Of a stretch of DNA of 64,000 bases, positions 12,909-24,145 are shown piece after piece (position 1 is the stretch's first letter; each line of letters opens with the position of its first letter). Source of the stretch: Scortum barcoo (taxonomy: Eukaryota > Chordata > Actinopteri > Centrarchiformes > Terapontidae). The position numbers and the translations under genes are program-made. Under the pieces are notes generated by a model that saw nothing but the letters and a program-made list of their open reading frames with translations, was not told the DNA's origin and did no database searches. The stretch is from assembly GCA_023238725.1 (NCBI GenBank), contig CM041540.1, forward strand, positions 1,887,001-1,951,000, given 5' to 3'.

Positions 12909-14470
12909 GGAGATGTTGGATGAGCGAATGACTCAAAAAATGCAAGAAACTCAGAGTAAGAATGCAAAAATGTTCTTGCATGAGGAGCGTGCATAGCGGA
13001 GATGATGCATAAATATATGAGACCTTGTGACTCTGCCAACTTAACTGACTTTGCCTGGATGTTTTGGATGTCTCATCACTAAACAAGAATAAATCTGAGG
13101 TTCTTTCATCTGCTTCACAAAGTTGAACATCCAAACCTGGGAACGCCCTTCGACTCTGACGTCTGTTGTGATGCAGATCTGTGTATAGATACATATATAT
13201 TTTATTTATTAATTTTTTGAGGGACAGTACACATAATAAAATATAACAGAAATGGCTAAAAGGTGCATTTTCAACCATTAAAAGAACAAAAACACACATG
13301 TAAAGTAAAAACGAGAGGGAACAGATAAAGTTGATACAAATCTTGAAAAGGGTTTTTATTTTCTGCTAACGTGGGTGAAGTTGTCCATGATTTTATCTCC
13401 TGTTTCGTTAATTCTTGCTTAAAACTGGTTTCTGTGTCCTGACAAACTCGTGCAAAGTGCAGCACTGAGGATGGTTTATATATGACAACGTGACAACAGC
13501 AAGACAATGGAGCTCAGGAGCGCCTGCAGCAAATTCCTTCATAGCTTCCCTCTGAAAGCATGAGCAGACTTAGCAGACATGCCAGCTTTCTTAATGTACT
13601 ATAAGTGATGTACTTTCAATTCTACTTTAAAGAAATGCAGCAGCACCAGTTTAGGAACGAAACAGCGAGCAGTGAAGTGACAGCTAAACTGACTGTGTTA
13701 TTGCAAAGCAGCGTGAGTATGAAACAGTAAAAACCCAATATGAAGAAACACAGGCTCCCCTCCAAAAAGACAATCAGGCTTTTTGCCACTGAAGGAAAAA
13801 CACAGATGTAAATAATAAAATTAACATCGTTAATTCCACCCTTTCAGTTTCAGGGTCTTGATTTTGTGCATGCCGGCTGACTGTCACACTCTTAGTGCGA
13901 CTCTTGAACAGACAGGAGCCTTTGTTAATGTTATTAGTGACAAACGCCTGCTGAGACAGAAGGCCATTTTGCACATCTTTGTCATGTTACATTTTATAGA
14001 CACAGGGAAAACCACAGGTCTAATTACTAACAGCTGGGTTTCATTAAAGCCATCCAGTCTTTGAAGGCATCAGTAATGTTATCAGTTGCTTTTCCTGCTA
14101 CAAGTCAAACTGTCTGTGTAAACATGTATTTGCTAACCCACAGTCTGTGATCTCACTCGAATCAGTGGATGAACAGGTACATCTTCCCCTGTTGTTTAGC
14201 TTTTTTTGTGCGAGAAAAACAAAATTGATCACCAAAAGAAAAATGTTCACTCTTCTCATTGGTTTGATGTTTTCTGGAGTGAATGCAAGGATGAACTTTG
14301 CTGCTAATCTGTCCAAAACCAATTGTACAAAGGGAGAAAACAAACCCAATTTTCCACAGTTCAACTGCATTTTACAGAAATGCAGAACAGAATTTCAAGA
14401 AAACTGTGAAGCAGATACTGCTAATGGTCGCTTCTTCTGTGAAAAAAAGATGACTTTGTGTCATGGGTTA
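12909..14470. other. Intergenic region downstream of the TRIM gene
   Basis: No gene is recognised. At about 13193-13240 a 'tttatttattaattttttgagggacagtacacat' pattern resembles the end of a fish retroelement, with weak evidence. Open frames at 12868-13299, 13774-13974 and 14147-14370 have no domain character. The 14147-14653 plus-strand frame partly overlaps the antisense of the TRIM 3' end. Confidence 0.45.
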
Positions 14471-16100
14471 TCATTTTTTTTTATCAGTTTGCTTTGCAGA
14501 ACAAATGATCACAGGTGCAGAGTTTATGCCATCATCATTAAGACCAGGAATGAGGAATGGGTAGAGTTTCTCAGCAAAGGAGCAGCCGTTGAAGGAGTAC
14601 AGAAGATCTACAGCATCTACATCATAAAAAGAGAGACCAGACCCTCCTCGTAATCCACAAACACTCCCACCTTCTGCAGCTTTGAATTTAGAGGGAGGGG
14701 TACAGGAGAACCAACAAGAGCTGCGTATTCATCTCTGTTTTTTAACCAGATAGTCCAGTGGGCATTTTCTGGGCACAGCGGGATGATTCCCTTCCTTTTG
14801 ATCGACCCTTTGGCGACTCCTAAAGTCCACCTGGTCTTCACTTTAACTTCAGCCTCAAAGTAAAACCTCCCAGAAGAGAAACTCTGTTTTCCCAAGACAC
14901 AACAACTCGGATTGAATCTTTCAGGATTGTCTGGGAGTTTTTTTCTCACAACCTCATGATGTACTTGTTTCATATCATCAGACAGGATGAGGGCAGGGTG
15001 TGCAGTATCAGGATCCAGAGTCACCTCCACTGCAAACAGCTGGACTTTCTTTAGTTCGACTTCACTGAGCAGCTTCTTCAGTTCTTTGCCAAGCATCTCC
15101 TCCAGCTCACCCATAGCTGTCCTCACAGTCCCTTCATATGTTGGCAGATTCACGCTGACCTCTGTCCAGTCTTTGGCGAGTGCGGAAGCGTTCAGGGCAG
15201 CGAATCTCTGGAGGAAGTAGATTTGGTCTTTTGAACACGACAGCTGCTCCACCTCAGCCCGTCTCCTCACCAGATCAGAGATTTCTTGCCCCAGCTCTTG
15301 GATGAAAGCTTTGGCCTTCGTCTCTGTTTCTTTCTGCTTCTCTTCAATCATCTGGATGAGCTCAGCCTTGGCTCTCTCCAAAGACTTGATCAAAGCGGCG
15401 AAGACCCAAACACCGTCTGCGATCTCTCTGTCTGCAGCGTCCTTGCTGAGTTTTGCTGAGTGTTTGATGTTGTGCAGCTTCAGTTGTCTCTCCTGGATCA
15501 TCTGGTGAATTTCAGCCTCTTTCTTCCAGAGCTCGGCCTTCTTTTTCTCAAACTGCTGCTTCAGAGGAATGACTTCATGTGACTTGTGGTCTAAAACAGG
15601 GCACAGCATGCAAACACAGGTCTGGTTGGTCCTGCAGAAGAGCTCCAGAGGTTTATTGTGTATCAGACACATCCTGCACTCCAGATTGTCCACGGGATTG
15701 GTCAGCTGATGTCTTTTCAGGCGTGATGCCGTCAGATGTGGCTTCAGGTGAGTGTCACAGTAAGAAGTCAGACACGCCAGGCAGGACTTCAGAGTTTTCC
15801 TTTTGGTTTCTGTGCAGACGTCACAGGGAACCTCTCCTGGTTTGGCGACTCTCGAGCTGCTCCCTCCAGCAGATTGTCTGAACTGAGTGGCCATCTCGGA
15901 TATGAAAGTATTGACTCGCAGATTGAGCCGTTTATAAAAAGGTTCTTTGCATGTGGGACAGTGACACTGGGCGCTGCTGTCCCAGTGCCGCATGATGCAG
16001 TTTTGGCAGAAGTTGGTAACGTGACCGGATCAGTGAACACATCCGGACAGATGCAGCACAGAAGCTGCTCTTCGGTGAGCAGACAGCTGGCAGCCGACAT
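14471..16100 (-). pseudogene. Bloodthirsty-like TRIM E3 ligase gene with two frameshifts
   Basis: The intact family encodes an antiviral/regulatory E3 ubiquitin ligase (RING, B-boxes, coiled coil, PRY-SPRY), often on one large coding exon. Here the start MSAASCLLTEEQLLCCICPD at 16100 opens the RING, then the frame breaks near 16014. The next frame resumes at the NFCQNC part of the RING. About 10 bases, including the Cys-Gly-His zinc-ligand segment, are missing. The main frame then runs 15993-14617. It holds B-box 1 (CDVC...C...H), B-box 2 (CRMCLIHNKPLELFC), a coiled coil over about 150 residues and PRY (LDPDTAHPALILSDD). SPRY follows (FYFEAEV, WTLGVAK, VGVFVDYEEGLVS). A second shift in a CT/T run at about 14625 gives a premature stop; the SPRY end continues in another frame to a TGA at 14471-14473. 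All other domains look well kept, so either inactivation is recent or the assembly has errors. Confidence 0.82.
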
Positions 16101-18299
16101 GATGACACTCTAAAACCAGAAATGAAACACTGACATTACACAGTTTTCTAAATTCCAGCAACAAAATTTCAAATGGATTTTTGGTATATTAAAAATCATT
16201 ATGACTGCAGGATGGTCTGTACGTGTTACTGATGACTTTTTAAAAATTGTACTTACTGATGTTAGGTGAATCTTTCCTCAAAGGTCCGATGAACGGAGTT
16301 GTTAGATCTTGAAATCATCTTCCTCTCTTGTGCAGGACTACAGCTCCGTCGCCTCTCTGCAGGTCTTTAACTCCCAGGTGAGGAATTTCACTTTAAATGC
16401 TGCTGCGGCTCTTTCTGCAGGTAAAAGTTTCTGGTTGGAATACAGATTCCTCTGCACGCCGCTCCGCCTCTGGCTCAGGTCCAAATCACTTCAGGTAAAC
16501 ATGTTTGGGTTGGTTTGTTGTTTTTGTTTATGTGCAGACATTCGTGTTCTTCAGGAGATGAATTTGAATGACTTTTGTCACTTGGCCTCACAGACCTGCT
16601 AACATTGGTGAAGAGTTTCATTGTTTGAACCCACAAAATCCTCCATTGGCCAAACCCGATTAAAATCAGACATTTTGAAAGTTAGTGAGTGTGTTCAGAG
16701 TGTGCATAAACACACCAAACAACACACTTTGTGTACCAGCATCAGCGTGAAATGGGAAAATTGTGGAGGAGTGTTAAGACCGCAGACTGACTGCTATTTA
16801 AGTGCTTCAAACAAACAAACAAAAAAAACTATTACTATTACAGAGTGAGCGGGCAGGGCTTCACACACACCTGCGTCCATCCATCACACACACACACACA
16901 CACGCCTTGCTGAAGTCATTTTGGATTGTCGGTCTCATTCATGGATGACATTAATAACCCCCCACCAGTGTGTGTGTGTGTGTGTGTAAGGACCCACATT
17001 TCTTAATGACCTCTGTAATATCTTGTGAATTTATAACGATAACAACGATACACCTCTAATATATTCTTAATGACCTCTGTAATGTATTTTGTGTGTGTGT
17101 GTGTGTGTGTGTAATAGGTTTTAAATGGATGAGCTGCTTCAGATTGTACCATAGGCTACTGGCTATCGAACCGCCGTGTTATCTGACACACATCAGCACT
17201 AATGAGGGAGGCTGAGAGACGGAGGGAGAAAAATCACAGTATTTATTATTTGGGGCTGTTTGGGTTTGTTTGCGCTCTTCCTCATAGTCCATCATTAGTA
17301 TTTATACTATTACTATTAATGATTTCATGCACCGTTATCTTTTTCTGTCTATACACAAGACTCATACTGCTGAAGTAAGTTCAGGAAACAGTCTGACTTT
17401 TTGATAAATACGCTTATTTGTTTTCTGGCAGGGTGTTAGATCAGAATATTGATACAAATCTTATATCTTATATATTAAACTTAAACAGCAGACAAGTTTA
17501 GCTTAGTACAAAAACTGGAAACAAGGGGAAACAGCTAGCCTGCCTCTGATTTACACATTTTATCTCATTTTGTTAGATTAAAACTTGACTGGGATCAGTT
17601 ACTTCCTGGAGTATTAACTTCTTACCCCTTAAGTTTGTTGATGAACAGCAGAAAACTTGCTGGTAGAATGTTAAAGTCGCATTTCGACCCAACGTACCTG
17701 AACTTTTATTCCTGTGAATCTTCTTCCTGAAATAAAAAGCTTCCTGCAGCCCGTTGTTGTCTGCATCTTCCACCGTGGTCTAAAGACCCGTGAAGATCAG
17801 GCAGATTAGTCCGCTGATGTTTGAGAAAGCGACGGCTGTTTTTACACGTCATTTCTGCTGCGCTGGATTTCCTCCTCAGCATAAATATTCAGTAAGGCCT
17901 TCTTCTGCTCTGTGTCCACGTCCAACAGAAACAACAACTTATTTGAGGTGCAGGCTTTTCAAAATAAAATACTCGGAATACTCCATCACTCAGAAACATT
18001 CAAAGTTCCTGCACTTTTGAAAAGTACTACCCCCTGAGCAGGGACTTTTTGGGAGGTAAAATAATGTCCCTGAACTTCATTTAGACCCTGGTCCCTGTGA
18101 TGGAAAAGCACTGAACTCCTCCAAAGGTTCCTGTGGTTGAAATGAAGCTTAATTCATAAACGTGTCACAAACATCCAGTAGTTTGTGCTTTGTTTTGTTT
18201 TGACTCGTCACTGTCAAAGAAAGGAATGATATTAGGGAAACTGCATGAAACTCTTCCTTCACATCGAAAGGAGCCAGTTGTAACAGTTTGGGTTTGTGA
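16101..18299. other. Intergenic region upstream of the TRIM gene
   Basis: No coding exon is recognised. The TRIM promoter or 5' exon should lie here on the minus strand, but I cannot place it. CA/GT runs occur at 16886-16903, 16969-16987 and 17091-17112. A 20-bp unit 'ttcttaatgacctctgtaat' is repeated at 17000-17019 and 17064-17083. The segment 17990-18090 (a 'ccccctgagcagggactttttgggaggtaa' type pattern) may be part of a DNA-transposon relic; I could not find its ends. Confidence 0.45.
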
Positions 18300-18515
18300 T
18301 TAAGATATCACCAAGACGTCTCCATGTGGAGACAAACCCTGAACACACCATGGTCATTACATATCTCACCTAGCCTGGGGGGGCACCTCAGGATCCCCCT
18401 GGAGGAGCTATGGGTAAAACACTGAGGGGAGAAGGGCATCTGGACCGCCACCACCCCGACTCTGACCCGAATGAGAGTCAGAAAAATGGACGATTCGATG
18501 GATAAGTTAATGAGT
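18300..18515 (+). mobile_element. 3' end of an RTE/Rex3-like LINE
   Basis: The text runs through 'ggagacaaaccctgaacac', 'ggggcacctcaggatccccc', 'aggagctatgggtaaaac' and 'ccgccaccaccccgactctg', and ends in 'gattcgatggataag'. This order matches the 3' end of fish RTE/Rex3-type LINEs, which end in GGATG-type repeats. Only the 3' portion is present and it is decayed. The family name comes from recalled pattern and was not searched. Confidence 0.6.
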
Positions 18516-19236
18516 TCCTCCAAATTACATGACTAATCCATCACAGCGTCATTGTTTTTTTGTGCTGTCATAACTCTACTGTTGCTGGAGGGCTTCCACT
18601 TCCTGGATTAAAAAAAAAAACAAAAAACTGATGTTGTCGTTTCTCTTGGTCAGACAGTCTCGGTGTTAATGTGAACACCTGCTGAGCAGAGCGGGGATAA
18701 GGTTAATTGATTGATTAACTAATTGATTTACTTTTCGCTTCGCCGTTGTGTTTGATTCTTCTGTGCTGAATAAATCTTTTAATGTCACGCCGAAAGCCTT
18801 TGGTGTTGACTTGTGGATGAAATGTTGCCCAGAACGGCGGCGGGAGGCGACAGAGTGGGCGATGCAGTGTTTGTCCTCAGTGGGTTGTCTGAAGTCTCGA
18901 AGTTTCCCACCGTTTCCATTTGTTTTTGATATTCGCATTTACATATTATGCGTAAAAAGTGCTTTATTTGTGGGAATAATAAATGTCTTTTGTCATATGT
19001 GGCTTGTTTTCCATATCAATGAACTGTACTCTTAAATGAGTGTGTGTGTGTGTTCGTTTTCACTGTACAGCCTGAAAATCTACAGACTCAAAAGATTGAA
19101 TGGATTTTACGGTTGAAAGAAAGACGAGATGAAAGGAGGAGGTGAAAGAGAGAGAGGGAGAAAGTGTGTGTATGTGTGTGTGTGTGTGTGTAATGAGGCC
19201 TGACTTGGTTAATACCTCAAGGCAAGGTTTGATGTC

Positions 19237-19281
<45 letters not shown>

Positions 19282-20106
19282 TGAAGGCGAGGTAATTTTT
19301 TTAAATGGCGGTGGTGAAAAACAATTACAGAGATGAATGAGGACTGTCAATCAACCAATGACGCTTCATTTACAGTCTGAGGAAACTATAACAACTGTGT
19401 TTTTTCTGCTACAGAGAAAGAAAAGCTCCAGACTTGTTTTCATTCTGGAAACAGGTGTTTTTCTCTGACATAATGCAGAAACCCGTCGTCGTATAGGTGG
19501 ATTTTTGTGTCTGGCTGGCTGGATGTGATCGCTCACGGGACGTGGGAACAGGTGGATCTGCCGAGCAATATCGCTGTTTGGTAAATTCATTCTCGGGGAC
19601 ACCTGGGAGAGGTCCGGTCAGCTGTTTACCTGGTTTTATTAAAAACTGCAGGTAACCACGGCAATGTGCTTCACAAGCTCCAGGCCGGGTTATCGGTCAA
19701 TTTTACGCTGGTTTCTAACGTCTGTGTGAACAAGAAGAGACACCTGTTACAGCAGAGGTCAGGAACTTATTTAAAAAGGACTTTTGGTCATATTTACTAA
19801 AACTGTCACTTTATCCTGACAGCAGTACATGAGACAGATAATTAAAGATATAAATCAAATTCCTCCAAGAACGTCCAAATGAAAACCTCAGTATTTTATT
19901 TGATCTTATTCTACTGTATTTATATTGTAATTTATTGTATTTTAATATACCTGGCTGCTTTGACAGATTAATTTTCCTTCAAGGATCCATAATGTTGTCT
20001 GTCTGTCTAACTGAAAGACAAAACAATGACAAAACAACAGTTTACAGGAAATATAAGTAAACAGAAGAAGAGCAATGAAGAAAAATAAGTTTAAAAAGAG
20101 AATTAG
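18516..20106. other. Intergenic region with CA/GT microsatellites
   Basis: No coding exon is recognised. GT runs lie at 19165-19193 and a long CA run at 19240-19279. The long open frames over these (19060-19350, 19142-19336) are translations of the dinucleotide runs. The stretch 19440-19740 is less repetitive and could be conserved non-coding sequence, but nothing in it is diagnostic. Confidence 0.45.
19240..19279. repeat. (CA)n microsatellite
   Basis: About 20 uninterrupted CA units are present. It is likely polymorphic. Confidence 0.95.
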
Positions 20107-21508
20107 ACTGAACAGTGCTGGAGAGAGGGGCTTTGGAAAGAGTTACCGTTTACGGTGAGGGTCACTCTGGTGGGTGTCAGAGGAGGAAAGTCTTGTGAAG
20201 TAAAACGACTCACCAGCGCCCTCCTCATGCCTGGTGAGCCTCCCCTTTTACTGGACAGGAAGCCACGCGATGATCCTGCTGTCCGCAGTAGAAGCAGGCT
20301 CCTTCCTTCAGACGCCGCTGGCGTTCCTCAGGGCCCAGCCTGGTCCTGTCTAGCTGCATGGGTTCCTCCCCTCCAGTAGAGGAGGCTTGAAGCATCGTGG
20401 CTCGAACCGGTGGACGGGTTGGACGGCGAAACTCCCGAGCTCCCCACGGCGCCCCCTGGATTTTGGCGGTCCGTTTACCGATGCGACGTCTCTCCTTCTC
20501 CCTTTCCAGGAGTCGACTGTCGATGCGCACAGCAATGTCCACCAGGTCTTCGAAATGTGGAGGCAGCTCACGGGGCGCCAGCTGGTCTTTGATGTCCTCC
20601 GAGAGGCCGTTGACAAAGGCGTCGTTGATGGCTGCCGCGTTCCACCCGCTGTCGGCAGCTAGAGTGCAAAACTCTATAGCATAGTCTATCACCCGCCGCC
20701 CCTTCTGACTCAATCCAAGCAGCGCCCGGGACGCCTCCCGTGCTGGGGATTTATGGTCAAACATGCTGGTGAGTGTCTGTGAAAAAACTTTTGAGTGTTG
20801 ACATACCACCCCCCCTCTCAACCGAAGGACTGGCGGTGGCGAGCTGGACGCTGAAGCGGATGGAGCCGGTGGCGGCGAAGCCGGCCTGGGTGCCGCAGTC
20901 TTCTCCAGCTGAGAGATGACCCGCTGAAGCTGCCGCGCCAGGTGGTCGATTTGGGAGGCAACAGATGAGTGGAGCTCCATCTGACGCTCCGACAGTTCTT
21001 TGACGCTGATGGTAATGGCGTGTAGCTGTTCCTCATGCTGGAGGATCTTGTTCCCTTGTGAGGACAACGCAGATCTGATCGTCGATGCGTCTGCTGGATC
21101 CATGTCTGGCCAAATCGTACTATTACTCTGAGCTTCAGACAAGGTGGACCCAAAACCAAGGACGCCAGACAGGTGCAAAGAGTTAAAGGTTTTAATAAAG
21201 AGAATGCTAGAGCTCTAGTACACAGGCGTGACAGGATGAATGAAACACGCTGACATAACACTGAGACATGAACAACAATCTGGCAACAAGACAGGGGAAG
21301 ACACCGACTATATATACACAAGGTAATGGGGAAACAGGTGGAAACAATCAGGGCGGGGCAGACAATCACACAGGCAGGGAAACACACAATGGCAGGAAGT
21401 TAAGGGACCTGAAACGAGAGGGAAGGTTAATATTTCAAAATAAAACAGACACGCCAGAACAGGAAATAGACATGACCGACATGACAACAAACACAACGAG
21501 ACATAACA
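20107..21508 (-). mobile_element. Truncated Ty3/gypsy LTR retrotransposon (5' LTR, gag, start of pol)
   Basis: Reading on the minus strand, an LTR-like region (21508 to about 21129) starts TGTTATGT. It has a TATA box (ctatatatac, 21308-21317 on the plus strand) and a tttattaaaacc poly(A)-type site. It leads into a gag frame (21178-20225), followed to about 20115 by a short protease-start segment (TRVTLTVNG). Nothing of reverse transcriptase, integrase or the 3' LTR follows, so the element is truncated. It resembles the sushi-ichi group from which PEG10/RTL genes derive. LTR borders are approximate; I did not find a convincing primer binding site directly after the LTR. Confidence 0.75.
20225..21178 (-). 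CDS. Ty3/gypsy Gag-like protein, internally deleted (317 aa)
   Basis: Gag is the capsid and RNA-binding protein of an LTR retrotransposon. The frame is open for 317 codons. The natural start is probably the inner Met of MDPADASTIRSALSSQ (about residue 26), as in related fish Gags. Next come a coiled-coil-like region with heptad leucines (about 40-95), a Pro/Ala/Ser-rich linker (about 97-117) and the end of the capsid-like domain (MFDHKSPAREASRALLGL onward). A single CCHC zinc knuckle (CFYCGQQDHRVASC) sits near the C-terminus. The first part of the capsid-like domain normally found between linker and MFDH is absent, apparently by an in-frame deletion near 20790-20830. The frame is otherwise undamaged. 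Function as a host gene is unlikely but cannot be excluded from sequence alone. Confidence 0.75.
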   Translation of the reverse strand: MHLSGVLGFGSTLSEAQSNSTIWPDMDPADASTIRSALSSQGNKILQHEEQLHAITISVKELSERQMELHSSVASQIDHLARQLQRVISQLEKTAAPRPASPPPAPSASASSSPPPVLRLRGGVVCQHSKVFSQTLTSMFDHKSPAREASRALLGLSQKGRRVIDYAIEFCTLAADSGWNAAAINDAFVNGLSEDIKDQLAPRELPPHFEDLVDIAVRIDSRLLEREKERRRIGKRTAKIQGAPWGAREFRRPTRPPVRATMLQASSTGGEEPMQLDRTRLGPEERQRRLKEGACFYCGQQDHRVASCPVKGEAHQA

Positions 21509-23395
21509 ACTTTAGACTTTTGAGTATTTTAAGTACATTCTGCTGTAAATAAAGCTTTGAATGTAGAAACAGGACTTTTCCTAGTATTTTTAGTACTTTT
21601 ACTGAATACTTCTTTCAATAAGTAGTTTTTATTACCTTCTGAAGATGAAATGTTTGTATCTTTTTTTACTGTCCAAATGTGAGATGAGAATCCAGCTGTC
21701 ATAGCAAGAAGAAGTACAATAATCACTTGAAAGGAGAAAATAACACTTTCAGAAAGATTTCACTTAAATGAGAAGCAATGAGCGCTGTAAGAATAATGAG
21801 CCTGAGAGAAGAGTTCAGTCGTGTCTTTTTTAAAGAAACATCGGGAGGTTCAGTCTGAGGAGGCGACACAACACGACGAGATAACGTTACTGTGAACACC
21901 TGTCGCTGCCAACGTGAAAACTTCCTGATTAGTGAAGAATAAAGCAGTTTTATTTCACACTTTCACTCACAGAGAACAAAAGGTGGAGACTGATGATAAT
22001 TCAGCTCAAGAAGTTTTTTTTCTCAAGAAATCCTTGAGAAGTCCAGTCACCAATAAAGAAAGAAAAGAAAGAGATTCACAGAAATCAGGAGTCTTTGTGT
22101 TGAAGAACTGATGAAAATACAGCTTTATACAACGTGAGTTCGACATCTCTCAGGTGCTGTAGATCAACATCATCTGTGCTTTCAGTGACAGAAAATATAA
22201 CGTTTTTAAAGACTAGAAGAAGAAGAGCTCTGTGAGTGGTCATGATTTAAAGATGGTAAACAGGATGTTTAAAATGGATGTTAAATGTTAATATTTCTGC
22301 TTCTGTTTTCACCTTCGTAAGGTGCTCATGTTCAGTTACACCTCCAAATAAACTTCCTGTGCGATTGTCTGCAAATGTTTCTCTAAAAATAATCTAATAA
22401 TTGTGCTGCGACTCAGCGATGTGCAGCATTACCTAGAAGCAGATTTAATGATGCATGTCGATGTTTTGTTGAATGATTCTGCATCGACGCAGTAAAGTCT
22501 ATAATCATTTATCAGATCAATTTTCTGGAGTTTGGTGATGCTGCTACGCCATGTTTCGATTTTAAAACCGTGACAAGATGGCAGAGCAGCTGCTAAGAGA
22601 CGAAAGAAATCGAAACCACCAAGGCTTTTTTAAAAGACGATGTTTGGACACTCATTTGTAATGTATGATGGAGAAAAATAAACCATGGACAGAAATCTGA
22701 AACTGAGACTGGTTTAATAATCAAATTGTGAGGTGATAGAAACAAAGTTGTAATGATCCTCCAATAAAATCTTTAAAGAGTTGACGTCACTTCTGATACT
22801 GAAAGTTTAAATAATTTGATGGCTGACACTTTTTTATTTGGACAAATTAGATATCGTGAAAAAATCTGACAGCCCCACAGGAGTTGGTTTCTCTTTGTGT
22901 GTGTGTGTCTATCTAGTGCATGTGTTTATGTGTGTGTGTATTTGTGGTGTTTACATCTTTTGCGTGTGTGCAGCTGTGTGTATCTATCACACACAAAGAC
23001 CACTATTTATTCCCCCACAGGGATCAGGAGTGCTCAGCTGCCTCGCTCCGAGCTTTTGTTCCCATGAGCCTGAGTGGGAGACGAGTGCATGCGTGTGTGT
23101 GTGTGTTGTGTGTGTGTTTGTTAGGCGTCTATGTTTAGCCTGCAATTTTCATGGCCAGGTGTCCTTGTTACCGTGGCAACCCTGGGAGACAACAGGTCAG
23201 GTGTAACTGCGCCAGAGTCTCCCTGTTTCTGCCGATTCGCTTGTGTTGTTCCATTTCTGGAGTTTTCACTTCACTTTCAGTCTGTCAAACACTTCGTGGT
23301 TTTCTTTAAGACAAAATTGTTTTGATCTATTTTAGAAACGATCAAAAGCCTGAAAGAAAAAGATAAAAATGCTTCATTTTAATTGTTTTCCAACC
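21509..23395. other. Intergenic region with GT runs and an X-box
   Basis: No coding exon is recognised. There are GT-rich stretches at 22895-22975 and 23090-23122, and an RFX-type X-box at 23167-23180. Open frames here are GT-run translations or lack any domain character. Confidence 0.45.
23167..23180. promoter_or_regulatory. Candidate RFX X-box (GTTACCGTGGCAAC)
   Basis: The 14-mer fits the palindromic RFX consensus (GTNRCC, 0-3 bases, RGYAAC) with two full half-sites and a 2-base spacer. RFX proteins bind such sites at ciliary and MHC class II genes. No gene start is recognised nearby, so a distal element is the most that can be proposed. Confidence 0.5.
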
Positions 23396-23604
23396 TTAAC
23401 CCATAAGAACCCAGACCTCTTTCTCCTTCAAGGAAAATTATGGGGGAAATATCACAGACTAAACAGACCCCAAAGAACACATTTTTCCGAAATAGCACCC
23501 CCTACTGTTTTAGGGACGTCACAGGTTAAAATCAAGGAAAAAGCTATATAAGGAACTTTCCAGGTCACTTGACATCTGTGTCACCGTGGGTTCTTATGGG
23601 TTAA
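23396..23604. mobile_element. piggyBac-like MITE with perfect 18-bp inverted ends
   Basis: TTAACCCATAAGAACCCA at 23396-23413 is mirrored exactly by TGGGTTCTTATGGGTTAA at 23587-23604. Both ends have TTAA followed inward by CCC, the hallmark of piggyBac termini and target duplication. The 201-bp body has no transposase; a short open frame inside (23369-23551) is incidental. Exact ends suggest a fairly young insertion. Confidence 0.85.
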
Positions 23605-24145
23605 AAACATCTAAATATCCACATTTAGCCTCCTAAACAAAGTGAACAGGCTCATTTCTGCACAGCGACAGCAGGTGTGAAACAAACGTCTGCAGGTGGG
23701 CGAAGGCAGAGCCGCCTCGCTGAGAGACAGTTTTAATGAATCTGTGTGTTTCCACCAATGATCATCGTTCCTCCGTCGATCCACGTCTGATTATACATCC
23801 ATACAATCATGTTATTTAAAGCTCTGCTAATCAATACTTCATGAAGAAAAGGGAAAGTTTAGAGATATTTCCACACAAGTTACAGCGTTACAACATTATA
23901 AAGTGATCATGTGTCAGTGTTTATTTACAGCCTGTCACCCCCAGGCAAAAAAAAAATCAATTAAAGCAACTTTGAGGAGTTTCTACGGAAGCCAAGAACA
24001 GACGAGCTCGCATTTATTTATTTTTTTTTAATCAGTCCCACAGCAAGACACAGCTGGGAAATACACAAAGCAAGAAAATAAAATATCAACACAAAAATAA
24101 ATACCTAAACACCTGTACATAGTGCATACATAAATAGATAAATAT
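23605..24145. other. Non-coding stretch
   Basis: Nothing is recognised beyond A/T runs and ordinary AT-rich sequence. Confidence 0.4.

Noticed and set aside
14147..14653. 168-aa plus-strand frame with a signal-peptide-like hydrophobic stretch and cysteines
   Set aside because: Its second half lies antisense to the TRIM SPRY end, and the frame stops there. I found no domain; the cysteine-containing middle is intriguing but unsupported.
14987..16113. Several plus-strand frames across the TRIM gene
   Set aside because: They are antisense shadows of the minus-strand TRIM coding sequence.
19060..19350. Frames made of repeated Cys-Val or His-Thr
   Set aside because: These are translations of GT/CA microsatellites. 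The same applies at 29075-29362, 34601-35057, 55455-55709 and 60739-61006.
20387..20684. Plus-strand frames across the gag region
   Set aside because: They are antisense shadows of the Gag frame.
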